Of a stretch of DNA of 64,000 bases, positions 29,112 to 37,418 are shown in pieces (positions within the stretch are counted from its first letter, which is position 1; the number at the start of each line of letters is the position of its first letter). This stretch comes from Acidimicrobiales bacterium (GTDB taxonomy: Bacteria; Actinomycetota; Acidimicrobiia; Acidimicrobiales; JADJXE01). The DNA lies in contig JADJXE010000001.1 of assembly GCA_016716005.1 (NCBI GenBank), positions 2,493,001 through 2,557,000 of the forward strand, read 5' to 3'. The notes below the pieces were generated by a model that worked only from the letters and a program-made list of their open reading frames with translations, did no database searches and had not been told where the DNA came from. Position numbers and translations under genes: made by a program.

Positions 29112-30203
29112 CTAGTCCGACACGAGATCGGGATCCGGGTCGTCGTCGCCCAGGCGCATCACCTCGGGCAGCGTCTCCCCCAGGAACAGCCCGGCCGCCG
29201 GGGAGGCGCCGGCCAGGGCATCGGCGGCCAGCAGCACCGCCGCAGCCGTGTACGTCGACTGCTCGCCGCCGGGGAAGTTGATCTCCTCCGGGTAGACGAT
29301 GCCCGTCCAGTACGAGCCGTCGTGGTGGCGGAGGCGCTGCGCCCACGCGAACAGCGAGAGCGCGGTGTCGCGATCGCCCACGGCCAGGTGCGCCAGGCTG
29401 CACTCGCAGGTCTCGGCGGCGGTGACCCACGGCCGATCGCTCACGCAGCGGATCCCCCGCCCGCCCATGGCGAAGGTGCCCCACCGCCGGGCCAGGTGGT
29501 CGCGACCGGCCCGACCCTCGATCACCCCGGCGAGCACCGGGTAGTACCAGTCCATGGCCCAGCGGTGCTTCGGGGCGAAGGCGTCGGGCTGGGTGGCGAT
29601 CACGTGGGACAGCCGGGCCGCGGCCAGCTCCCAGTCGGGCCGCTCCTCGCCCATCTCCTCGGCGATGGCGATCGCGCAGCGGAGGCTGTGGGCGATGCTG
29701 GACGAGCCGGTGAGGAGCGCGAACGACCAGGGCGTGCCGTCGGCGTGGCGGGCCCAGATGATCTCGCCGCGGGGCGTCTGCAGGTCGAGCACGAACTCGA
29801 TGGCCCGGTCGACCACCGGCCACATGGTCTCGAGGAAGCCGCGATCGCGGGTGACGAGCCAGTGGTGCCACACGCCGGCGGCCACGTAGGCCGTGACGTT
29901 GGTGTCGAACTTGGGGTCCTCGATGCCGTCGGCCAGGTAGTAGTGGTGCCAGGCGCCGGTGGGCAGCTGGTGGTCGGCGAGCCACCGGTACGCCAGCTCG
30001 GCCTCGGCCCGGCGACCGGCGACGGCCAGCGCCATGGCCGCCTCCACGTGGTTCCAGGGGTCGGCGTGGCCCCCCGGGAACCACAGGATCAGCCCCTGTG
30101 GCGTCTGCTGCGCCGCGATGGCGTCGGCCGTTCGCTCGGCCTCGGCTGCCGACAGCACGCCGTCGACCTCGGGGATCCTCAGCTCAGGCTCGGGCGATCG
30201 CAC
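29112..30203 (-). CDS. alpha/alpha-toroid protein (prenyltransferase/glycosidase-like fold)
   Basis: 363 residues. Repeated helix pairs with aromatic-rich turns (ILWFPGGHADPWNHVEAAMAL, TGAWHHYYLADG, DPKFDTNVTAYVAAGVWHHWLV, RWAMDWYYPVLAGV, GSYWTGIVYPEEINFPGGEQSTYTAAAVLLAADAL) indicate an (alpha/alpha)6 barrel. Databases often label such proteins prenyltransferase or GH15-like. Conserved Asp/Glu/His (HADPWNH, DPKFDTN, ETCECS) could form an active site, but no catalytic assignment is possible from sequence. The start overlaps the methyltransferase gene by 20 bases and the end is 12 bases before the WS/DGAT start. Confidence 0.7.
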   Translation of the reverse strand: MRSPEPELRIPEVDGVLSAAEAERTADAIAAQQTPQGLILWFPGGHADPWNHVEAAMALAVAGRRAEAELAYRWLADHQLPTGAWHHYYLADGIEDPKFDTNVTAYVAAGVWHHWLVTRDRGFLETMWPVVDRAIEFVLDLQTPRGEIIWARHADGTPWSFALLTGSSSIAHSLRCAIAIAEEMGEERPDWELAAARLSHVIATQPDAFAPKHRWAMDWYYPVLAGVIEGRAGRDHLARRWGTFAMGGRGIRCVSDRPWVTAAETCECSLAHLAVGDRDTALSLFAWAQRLRHHDGSYWTGIVYPEEINFPGGEQSTYTAAAVLLAADALAGASPAAGLFLGETLPEVMRLGDDDPDPDLVSD

Positions 30204-30927
30204 GTGACGGCTCCTGTTCGGGTTTGCGGGCGTACAGCACCAGGCTCTTGCCCAGCACCGGGTTCAGTGCCCGCTCGGTCCAGCGGGTGAGGGGCGGGTG
30301 GTCGGTGATGTCCCACACCAGCACGCGGTGGTACGCGCGCACGAGCGGGTGGTCGTCGTCGGTGGGGCCCACGGCGCAGCGCAGCCACCAGTAGGCCGTG
30401 TGGAGGGCATGGGCTCGGTGCGCCCCGACGAGCTGCAGCCCGGTTGTCTCCAGCTTCGCCCGCAGCTCCGGCTCGGTGTAGATGCGCACGTGGCCGCCGG
30501 CCACGAAGGGCGCGTGGTACTCGTCGGACAGGGCCCAGCACACCCGCTCGGCCAGCCAGGAGGGCACCGTGACGGCCATGGTCCCACCGGGGCGCAGCAC
30601 GCGGGCGAGCTCGGCCAGGGCCCGCTGATCCTCGGGCAGGTGCTCGAGCACCTCGGCCGCGATCACCCGGTCGAAGGCGCCGTCGGGGAAGGGGAGGCGC
30701 CCGGCGTCGCCGTTCACCGCGGCCGTGGGCCCGGTGGCCTCGCCCGTCTCGTGCATGCCCTCGAACAGGGCGGCCACGTCCTTCAGCTCGGCCGCGTCGT
30801 AGTCGAGGGCCACCACCCGCGCCCCGCGGCGGGCGGCCTCGAAGGCGTGGCGCCCGGCGCCGCACCCGAGGTCGAGCAGGCGGTCGCCGGCGCGGACGCC
30901 CAGCCGGTCGTACTCGACGGTCAGCAC
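30184..30927 (-). CDS. class I SAM-dependent methyltransferase
   Basis: 247 residues. Motif I is LLDLGCGAGRHAFEAARRG, followed by VVALDYDAAEL, DAGRLPFPDGAFDRVIAAEVLEHLPED, and LARVLRPGGTMAVTVPSW. This is a UbiE/Methyltransf_11-type enzyme. The C-terminal part (HVRIYTEPELRAKLETTGL, HTAYWWLRCAVGPTDDDHPLVRAYHRVLVWDI) is aromatic and could hold a lipid-type acceptor. It starts 3 bases after the GT4 gene stop, firmly in the same operon. Confidence 0.87.
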   Translation of the reverse strand: MLTVEYDRLGVRAGDRLLDLGCGAGRHAFEAARRGARVVALDYDAAELKDVAALFEGMHETGEATGPTAAVNGDAGRLPFPDGAFDRVIAAEVLEHLPEDQRALAELARVLRPGGTMAVTVPSWLAERVCWALSDEYHAPFVAGGHVRIYTEPELRAKLETTGLQLVGAHRAHALHTAYWWLRCAVGPTDDDHPLVRAYHRVLVWDITDHPPLTRWTERALNPVLGKSLVLYARKPEQEPSRAIARA

Positions 30928-30930
30928 CGC

Positions 30931-32217
30931 TCAGCGGGCCCCGGCAGGCGTGCCGCAGGGGTTCGGGAGGGCGAGCAGCTCGCGGTACTGGGCCACGGTT
31001 CGCTCGGCGGTGACCCGCCAGCTCCAGCGGTCGATCACCCGCTGGCGGCCGTTGTGCCCGACCCGCTCCCGGAGGGCGGGGTCGGCGAACGCCCGCCGGA
31101 GGGAGGCGGCCAGGGCGTCGCTGTCGCCGGGCGGGACCACCAGGGCGGTGTCGCCGTCTGCGCCGACCACCTCAGGGAGGGCGCCGCCGCTGGTGGCGAT
31201 CAGCGGCACGGCGCAGCACATGGCTTCGATGGCCGGCAGCGAGAACCCCTCGTAGAGGCTGGGCACCACGGCCACCTCGGCCTCGGCGTAGAGCTCGACG
31301 ATGCGCTCGTCGGACACCCCTGACACGAAGTGCACGACCGGCTCCAGGCCGAGGCGCTCGATGGTGCGGGCCGCCTTGCCCTCCTCCTTGGGTCGGCCGA
31401 TCACCACCAGGTCGGCGTGCTCGTGCTCGGTGCGGATCTTGGCCAGCGCCTCCAGCAGGTACACGAGGCCCTTCATCGTCACGTCGGCGGAGGCCGTGGT
31501 GATGATGCGCCCGGGCCGGCGCTCCACGTGGGGGAGCGGCCGGAACAGGTCGGGGTCGACCCCGACGGGCACCACGGCCATGCGGTCGAGGGGCACGCCG
31601 TGGTCGCGGTGGATGTCGGCCTGGGAGTTCTCCGACACCGTGATCACCTTGGGGACGCGCTGGGCCACCCGGCTCTGCATGGCGGTGAAGCCGTACCAGC
31701 GCCCGACCGAGAACCGCTTCCGCCAGTTGGGGGCGTGGTCCTGCTCGAGGCGCCGGTCGACGGTGATCGGGTGGTGGATCGTGGCGATCACGGGCACCCC
31801 GAGGCGCTGGATGCCGATCAGCCCGTACCCGAGGCTCTGGTTGTCGTGGACGAGGTCGAACTCGCCCGGGCGCTGCTTCACGTGCTGGTAGGCGCGCAGG
31901 GTGAAGGCCAGGGGCTCCGGGAACGTGCCGGTGCAGAACGTGAGCAGCTCGGCCGCGTCGGGGAGGGTCTTGATCTCCCAGAAGGCCGGCATCCGGCCGG
32001 GGAAGTGCTCGTTGAAGATGTCGAGGCTGGGGAGCCGGTGCAGGGTCACCCGGTCGTCGAGCACGGGGTACGGCTGGCCCGAGAACACCTCGACGTGGTG
32101 CCCGACGTCCGCCAGCGCCTTGCTCAGGTGGCGCGTGTACACGCCCTGGCCGCCGCAGTGCGGCTTGCCCCGGTAGGAGAGCAGGGCGATGCGGAGCGGG
32201 CCATCCGGAGCAGACAC
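30931..32217 (-). CDS. glycosyltransferase family 4 protein
   Basis: 428 residues from GTG 32217 (VSAPDGPLRIALLSYRGKPHCGGQGVYTRHLSKAL). An upstream ATG exists but its extension contains the likely promoter and is Arg/Pro rich. GT-B fold: N-terminal domain with VFSGQPYPVLDD and DLVHDNQSLGYGLIG; C-terminal domain with PVGVDPDLFRPLP, ASADVTMKGLVYLLEAL, and the EX7E-type motif AVVPSLYEGFSLPAIEAMCCAVPLIATSGGALPEVV. It transfers a sugar from a nucleotide donor to an unknown acceptor. It heads the four-gene operon. Confidence 0.88.
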   Translation of the reverse strand: MSAPDGPLRIALLSYRGKPHCGGQGVYTRHLSKALADVGHHVEVFSGQPYPVLDDRVTLHRLPSLDIFNEHFPGRMPAFWEIKTLPDAAELLTFCTGTFPEPLAFTLRAYQHVKQRPGEFDLVHDNQSLGYGLIGIQRLGVPVIATIHHPITVDRRLEQDHAPNWRKRFSVGRWYGFTAMQSRVAQRVPKVITVSENSQADIHRDHGVPLDRMAVVPVGVDPDLFRPLPHVERRPGRIITTASADVTMKGLVYLLEALAKIRTEHEHADLVVIGRPKEEGKAARTIERLGLEPVVHFVSGVSDERIVELYAEAEVAVVPSLYEGFSLPAIEAMCCAVPLIATSGGALPEVVGADGDTALVVPPGDSDALAASLRRAFADPALRERVGHNGRQRVIDRWSWRVTAERTVAQYRELLALPNPCGTPAGAR

Positions 32218-32310
32218 GACGGGACAGCCTACGGCTCTTGACCGGGGGGTCAAGTGCGGTCGGGCGAGGGGCCCCACCGGTGCCCGCCGGGGTGCCTAGG
32301 GTGGCGGGCC

Positions 32311-32748
32311 GTGCGGGCCGTGGTGCAGCGGGTGCGATGGGCCCGCGTGAGCGTCGACAGCGCCGTCGTGGGGCGGATCGGGGCCGGGCTGTGCGTGCTG
32401 GTGGGCGTCACCCACGGCGACGACGAGGCCGCCGCCCACCGCTTGGCGGCCAAGGTGTGGCACCTGCGGGTGCTCGACGACGAGCACGGTGTGATGAACC
32501 GCTCGGTGGCGGAGACCGGCGGCGAGGTGCTGGTGGTGAGCCAGTTCACGCTGTACGGCGACACCGCCCGGGGGCGTCGGCCGTCGTGGGTCGCGGCGGC
32601 CCCGCCCGAGCAGGCCGAACCCCTGGTCGAGGCGGTGGTGGACCGCTTGCGGGAGCTCGGCGCCACCGTCGAGACCGGGCGCTTCCGGGCCGAGATGGTG
32701 GTCGAGCTGGCCAACGACGGCCCGGTGACGCTGCTGCTCGAGGTGTGA
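32311..32748 (+). CDS. dtd: D-aminoacyl-tRNA deacylase
   Basis: 145 residues from GTG 32311 (VRAVVQRVRWARVSVD), the natural family N-terminus. Signatures are GLCVLVGVTHGDDE, LRVLDDEHGVMNRSV, SQFTLYGDT (catalytic Thr-containing loop) and the cross-subunit NDGPVTLLLEV. The enzyme clears D-amino acids, mainly D-Tyr, from tRNA. It is divergent from the GT4 operon with 93 bp between the starts and convergent with lnt. Confidence 0.95.
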   Translation: MRAVVQRVRWARVSVDSAVVGRIGAGLCVLVGVTHGDDEAAAHRLAAKVWHLRVLDDEHGVMNRSVAETGGEVLVVSQFTLYGDTARGRRPSWVAAAPPEQAEPLVEAVVDRLRELGATVETGRFRAEMVVELANDGPVTLLLEV

Positions 32749-32769
32749 GGGGGCCGGACCCGGCCCGGT

Positions 32770-34272
32770 TCAGTCGGCGGGGCTCGGCTCGGGGGTCGCC
32801 GGCACCGCCGCCGGGGCCGGCCGTCGCGCCCCGGGGTGGTGGTGGGCGAGGGCCCAGGCCAGCCCGAGGGCCAGGGCGGCGAGCACCAGCACCGGTGCGT
32901 CGCCCCAGCGCACGTACAGCGTCCGGCCGGTGCGGCGCTCGACGGTGCCGGTGACGACCGTCTGCTCGCCGACCGCGCTGCGGGCCACGACCCGGCCGTC
33001 GGGCGTGACGAGGGCGCTGAACCCGGTCGGGGCCACCTGGAGCACCCAGCGCCCGGTCTCGATGGCCCGTAGCCGCGACGAGGCGATCTGCTGGCTCTGC
33101 ACGAGGATCCCTCGGTACGACGAGCCGTTGGTGGGGTTGAGCAGCAGCTCGCCGCCGTTGGCGACCCCGTCGACCCCCCGCCGAGGGAAGAAGATCTCCC
33201 ACGAGATGGCCACGGCCAGGGGACCCTGGGGCGAGTCGACCACGGCGGGCCCGGCGCCCACGACCGCGTCCCGGGGGACCTCCGACAGGTCGACCAGGTC
33301 GTCGAGCAGGCTGCGGAAGGGCACGTACTCGCCGAACGGCACCCGCTGGACCTTCTCGTAGCGGTCGACGATGGTGCCGTCGGGGGCCCACACCACCGCC
33401 GCGTTGTGGAACGCGTCGCCGTCGCCCTCGACCACGCCGGCCACCAGGGTGGTGCCGAGCGATCGGGCCAGCAGAGCCAGCTCGGGGCCCTCGCGGGTCT
33501 CGGTGACGGGGCCCTCGACGTTCACCACGTTCTCGGGCCACACCACCAGGTCGGTGCCGGGGGGGACGTCGCGGCTGGCGGCCAGGTGGCGCTCGAACAC
33601 CTGGCGCTCGTCGGTGGAGGAGGCCCGGGTGCCCTGGGGCCCGCCGCCCTGCACCAGGGCGACGTCGAGCCGGCCCGCCCCCCGGCCGTCGGGGGCCACC
33701 GCGGCCGCCGCGAGCAGGGCCGCCACCACGGTCAGGCCGGCGAGGGCCGGCCGCCAGCGCCGTTCGAGGGCGGCGGACAGGGCGACGCCGGCGGTGGCCA
33801 CCGCGGCCACCAGCAGCAGGCTCCCGCCCACCCGGACGACGGCTGCCAGGGGGCCGGCGGCCTGGCCCATGGCCAGGGTCGAGAGGGGCACTCCGCCGAA
33901 CGGCCAGGCCCAGCGGAGGGCCTCCACCAGGGTGAGGGCCGCCGGCAGGGCGAGGCGTCGGCCCCGCCCGGGTGGCACCGCCAGCGCGGCCAGCCCGACG
34001 AGGGCGCTGTACGCCGTGGCGGCGACGACGTAGCCGGGGAGGGTCATGTCGACCATCCAGGCCAGGGTGGGGAAGAGCCAGCCGGCACCGACGAGCGACC
34101 CCCGGCGGAAGCGGGTGGCGGCGCCCTGCCCGGCCAGCAGGCGGTCGAGGATCGCGATCCCCGCGACGGCGAGCGGCCACACCCCCACCGGGGGGAGCGC
34201 CGCGGCCACGAGGAGCCCGGCGCCGAGAGCGGCCAGCGTCACGAGGAGGGAGCGGGGCATGCGGGCGTCCAT
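32770..34272 (-). CDS. lnt: apolipoprotein N-acyltransferase Lnt-like, Ser at the nucleophile position
   Basis: 500 residues from ATG 34272 (MDARMPRSLLV). About six N-terminal membrane segments (to ~190), a CN-hydrolase domain (~205-470), and a C-terminal membrane helix. Catalytic Glu and Lys regions are clear (LVVWPENVVN; YEKVQRVPFGEYVPF). The position of the catalytic Cys of the family (ICYE in E. coli) reads AISWEIFF: Ser357 (codon TCG) replaces Cys. So it may use Ser, act on different substrates, or be inactive. Lipoproteins exist in this window (chagasin, sugar dehydrogenase). The gene follows sortase E in the same direction. Confidence 0.85.
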   Translation of the reverse strand: MDARMPRSLLVTLAALGAGLLVAAALPPVGVWPLAVAGIAILDRLLAGQGAATRFRRGSLVGAGWLFPTLAWMVDMTLPGYVVAATAYSALVGLAALAVPPGRGRRLALPAALTLVEALRWAWPFGGVPLSTLAMGQAAGPLAAVVRVGGSLLLVAAVATAGVALSAALERRWRPALAGLTVVAALLAAAAVAPDGRGAGRLDVALVQGGGPQGTRASSTDERQVFERHLAASRDVPPGTDLVVWPENVVNVEGPVTETREGPELALLARSLGTTLVAGVVEGDGDAFHNAAVVWAPDGTIVDRYEKVQRVPFGEYVPFRSLLDDLVDLSEVPRDAVVGAGPAVVDSPQGPLAVAISWEIFFPRRGVDGVANGGELLLNPTNGSSYRGILVQSQQIASSRLRAIETGRWVLQVAPTGFSALVTPDGRVVARSAVGEQTVVTGTVERRTGRTLYVRWGDAPVLVLAALALGLAWALAHHHPGARRPAPAAVPATPEPSPAD

Positions 34273-34324
34273 GATCGCCGCTCCGTGGGGGGTCGGCACG
34301 TCGGCCGGCCGCCCCGGCGGGCGA

Positions 34325-35017
34325 TCAGCCGACGTAGCGGAGGTGCACCACGTACCGGTGGGACGCGGACCCGGGGGGATGGCAGGCGAAGAGCGTGCCG
34401 GTGCGGTCGTGGGTCTGGCTGACGATCCGGACGGCATCGGGCGTGACCACCTCGGCGCCGGTCACCTCGTACACGTGGCGCGCGCCGGCGACCGTGAAGA
34501 CCACCTGGTCGCCGGCCACGAGCTGGTCGAGGTGCCGGAAGGGCTTGCTGTGCGTCACCCGGTGGCCGGCCACCACGACGTTGCCGAGCTGGCCCGGGAG
34601 GGCGGTGCCCGGCCAGTGGCTCGGGCCCCGGTCGATCGTCACGAGCGACAGCCCCTGGCGGAGCGTCTCGGCCACGCCCAGCCTCGGGATCTCGATGGTG
34701 CCCACGACCACGTCGGGCTCGGGGGCGTACGGGTCGTCGGGGGGCATGGCCGGCTGGGGCAGCGGCGGCAGGGTCGCGACCGTCGTGGCCGACGCCTTCG
34801 GGGCGGCCGGGCGACCGGCCGCCGAGCCGGCCAGCAGGACGGGGCTGTCGGTCGCGAGGACGGGGTCGGGTCCACCCTCGACGGGGTCGGCGACGAGCAG
34901 GCCGACGAGGACGCCCACGACGAGCAGCGACGACGCCACGACGGCGAGCAGGCGGCCCTTCACACCCGGAGCATCGGCGGGCCGGGGCCCGGACCTGACC
35001 TCGTCGTGGCGGCTCAC
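34325..35017 (-). CDS. class E sortase
   Basis: 230 residues. A single N-terminal membrane anchor (~22-43) and a Pro/Ala linker precede the sortase barrel (~90-230). The catalytic His is in NVVVAGHRVTHSKPFRHLD, the Cys in TGTLFACHPPGSASHRYVVHLRYV, with the Arg (HRY) in the same strand. The LFACHP context matches class E (TLxTC with an LAxTG-type substrate preference known for the class). No pilin or LAxTG substrate is encoded beside it. The ATG at 35017 overlaps the hemY stop by 4 bases. Confidence 0.9.
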   Translation of the reverse strand: MSRHDEVRSGPRPADAPGVKGRLLAVVASSLLVVGVLVGLLVADPVEGGPDPVLATDSPVLLAGSAAGRPAAPKASATTVATLPPLPQPAMPPDDPYAPEPDVVVGTIEIPRLGVAETLRQGLSLVTIDRGPSHWPGTALPGQLGNVVVAGHRVTHSKPFRHLDQLVAGDQVVFTVAGARHVYEVTGAEVVTPDAVRIVSQTHDRTGTLFACHPPGSASHRYVVHLRYVG

Positions 35018-36504
35018 GCGCTCCTCCCGGCCAGGTGCGCGGCCACGGCGGTGGCGGCCTCACGGCCCTGGCGGATGCAGGCGGGGATGCCGACGCCCCG
35101 GTAGGCCGCCCCGGCCAGGGCCACGCCCGGCGCCGCCTCTCGCAGCTCGGCCTCGAGCACCGCCACCCGGTCGAGGTGGCCGGGCTCGTACTGCGGGAAC
35201 GACCGCTCCCAGCGGGTGACCCTCGCCTCGTCGGGCCGGCCGGTCAGGCCGAGCATCGTGCGGAGGTCGGCGAGGAGCGCGTCGACGAGGGCGCCGTCGT
35301 CGAGGGCGAGGGCCCGTTCGTCGCCGTACCGCCCGGCCGACACCCGCAGCAGCACCCGGCCGGGGCGGGCCCAGTGCGCCCACTTGCTGGAGCCGAAGGA
35401 GCAGGCAGTGACCAGGAGCCCCTCACGTCGCGGCACGAGGAGCCCGCTGGCGTCGAGGGGGTGGCCGACGGCCGACGAGGGCAGGGCCAGGGTGACGAGG
35501 GCGACCGACGAGTAGGGCACCGCAGCCAGGCGGGCGGCCGGGGCCGGGGCGATGTCGCGGAGCACGGCGGCCGCCGCCGGCGCCGGGGTTGCGAGCACGA
35601 CGGCGTCGGCGCCCACCCGACGGCGGTTGGGGCCGGCGGTGTGCACGACGTACGTGCCCGACGCCGGGTCGCGCTCGACGCGCTCCACCGGGTGGTCGAG
35701 CGCCACCTTGGCGCCCCGAAGGCGCAGGGCGAGGGCGTCGATCAGGCGGCCGAGGCCCCCGGGCAGGGTGACGAAGACGGGCGCGGCGCCGCCTGTCGCC
35801 GTGGCCGCGGCCCGCTGGGCCCGCTGCTGGGCCCGGAGGGCGAGCAGGAGGCTGCGGGAGCCCGACGCCACGGCGCCCAGCTGGGGGGCCGACGCCCGCA
35901 GCGACAGGCGGTCGGCGTCGCCGGCGTTGATGCCGCCCAGCAGGGGGTCGACCAGGCGTTCGGCCACCTCGCGCCCGAAGCGGGCCCGGACCACGGCGCC
36001 GACCGAGTCGGCGTCGGGCCCGTAGAAGCGGGAGCGGGGCAGCACCAGGTCGAGGCCGGCCCGGGCCACGCCGGCCGGGGAGAGCACGCCCGAGCGGGCC
36101 AGGGACGCCAGGTCGGCGGGCACGCCCAGCACCAGGCCCTCGGGGATGCGCCGGAGGCGTCCCCGGGTGAACACGTACGCCGACCCCTGCACGGGCGACA
36201 CCAGCTCGTCGCCCAGGCCCAGCTCGCGGAGGAGGTCGACGCCCCACGGCACCCGGGCGAGCACGCTGTCGGGCCCGGCGTCGACGGCGATCCCGTCGAC
36301 GGGCGTGGTGAGGATCTTGCCGCCCAGTCGTCCCGACGCCTCGAGGACCGTGACCGCGGGCGGGTCGTCGCCGCCCCGGAGGGCGTGGGCCGCGGCCAGG
36401 CCGGTCACACCCCCACCGACGACGACGACGTGCCGGCGGCCGGTGGGTGCCGAGCCGCCCACCCCCTCGCCGCCCGCGATCGGGCGGGGTGGGGTGCCGC
36501 TCAC
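35014..36504 (-). CDS. hemY: coproporphyrinogen/protoporphyrinogen oxidase (HemY/CgoX family)
   Basis: 496 residues from GTG 36504, overlapping the hemH stop (GTGA). FAD-binding dinucleotide loop HVVVVGGGVTGLAAAHAL and VTVLEASGRLGGKI at the N-terminus; DAGPDSVLA; SLLLALRAQQ; FVTLPGGLGRLIDAL; C-terminal FAD contact GVALAGAAYRGVGIPACIRQG. In Actinobacteria this family usually oxidises coproporphyrinogen III to coproporphyrin III in the coproporphyrin-dependent heme route. It shares an operon with hemE and hemH. No hemQ/chdC is in the window. Confidence 0.92.
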   Translation of the reverse strand: MSGTPPRPIAGGEGVGGSAPTGRRHVVVVGGGVTGLAAAHALRGGDDPPAVTVLEASGRLGGKILTTPVDGIAVDAGPDSVLARVPWGVDLLRELGLGDELVSPVQGSAYVFTRGRLRRIPEGLVLGVPADLASLARSGVLSPAGVARAGLDLVLPRSRFYGPDADSVGAVVRARFGREVAERLVDPLLGGINAGDADRLSLRASAPQLGAVASGSRSLLLALRAQQRAQRAAATATGGAAPVFVTLPGGLGRLIDALALRLRGAKVALDHPVERVERDPASGTYVVHTAGPNRRRVGADAVVLATPAPAAAAVLRDIAPAPAARLAAVPYSSVALVTLALPSSAVGHPLDASGLLVPRREGLLVTACSFGSSKWAHWARPGRVLLRVSAGRYGDERALALDDGALVDALLADLRTMLGLTGRPDEARVTRWERSFPQYEPGHLDRVAVLEAELREAAPGVALAGAAYRGVGIPACIRQGREAATAVAAHLAGRSA

Positions 36505-37418
36505 CCGGCGGCGGCGGCGACCCGGTCGGCCAGCGCGCCGAGCACCGTCGGATCGTCGTTCATCGACGGGGTGCGGGCGAACGCCAGGCCCGCCCCCTCG
36601 GCCACGGCGCGGGCCTCGACGTCGAGGTCGTAGAGCACCTCGAGGTGGTCGGCCACGAAGCCGCACGGGCACACCAGGACGCCGGTTCCCCTGCCGGTGG
36701 CCCCCAGGTCGCGCAGCACCTCGAGCACGTCGGGGCCGATCCACGGGTCCGGGGTGCGGCCTGCGCTCTGCCACGCCACCGCCCAGCCCGACCACGGCTG
36801 CAGGCCGACCCGCCCGGCCACCGCCTCGGCCGTCTGTCGGAGCTGCTGCGGGTAGGGGTCGCCGCTGTCGACGTACCGCTGCGGGATCGAGTGGGCGGTG
36901 AACAGCACCTTGGACCCCTCGGGGAGCGACGCCAGGCGCTCGGTCACGCCGGCCGCCAGGAAGTCGAGGTAGGCGGGTTCGAGGTGCCAGCTGTCGATCG
37001 GCACGACCCGCAGCCCCAGCCCGGCGCCGGCGGAGGCGGCCCGCTCCTGGTAGGTGCCGATCGAGGGAGCCGACCAGTGCGGCGCCAGCACCAGGCCCAC
37101 GGCCCGGGTGACGCCGTCGAGGGCCAGGCCCCGCACCGCGTCCTCGATGAAGGGCGGGGTGTGCTTGAGGCCGAGGCGCACGTCGAAGCGGCCGGGGGCC
37201 CGCTCGTCGAGGGTCGCCTGCAGCCGGCGGTGCTGGGCGTCGGTGATGGCCGCGAGGGGCGACAGCCCGCCGATGGCGTCGTAGCGCCCGCGCAGCTCGG
37301 CCAGCAGCTCGGCCGTGGGGGGCCGGCCCCGCCGGATGTCGGTGTAGTAGGCGGGGAGCTCGTCAGGGTGGCGAGGGGTGCCGTAGGCCATCAGCACGAC
37401 GCCGACGCGGTCGTTCAT
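36501..37418 (-). CDS. hemH: coproporphyrin/protoporphyrin ferrochelatase
   Basis: 305 residues from ATG 37418, overlapping the hemE stop by 4 bases. Ferrochelatase blocks: VGVVLMAYGTPRHPDELPAYYTDIRRGR, GLSPLAAITDAQ, LAPHWSAPSIGTY, VLFTAHSIPQRYVDSGDPYPQQLRQTA (catalytic His), and VCPCGFVADHLEVLYDLDVEARAVAE. It inserts iron into the porphyrin. In this lineage coproporphyrin III is the expected substrate (CpfC). It is shorter than the ~340-residue average, lacking a C-terminal extension. Confidence 0.93.
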   Translation of the reverse strand: MNDRVGVVLMAYGTPRHPDELPAYYTDIRRGRPPTAELLAELRGRYDAIGGLSPLAAITDAQHRRLQATLDERAPGRFDVRLGLKHTPPFIEDAVRGLALDGVTRAVGLVLAPHWSAPSIGTYQERAASAGAGLGLRVVPIDSWHLEPAYLDFLAAGVTERLASLPEGSKVLFTAHSIPQRYVDSGDPYPQQLRQTAEAVAGRVGLQPWSGWAVAWQSAGRTPDPWIGPDVLEVLRDLGATGRGTGVLVCPCGFVADHLEVLYDLDVEARAVAEGAGLAFARTPSMNDDPTVLGALADRVAAAAG

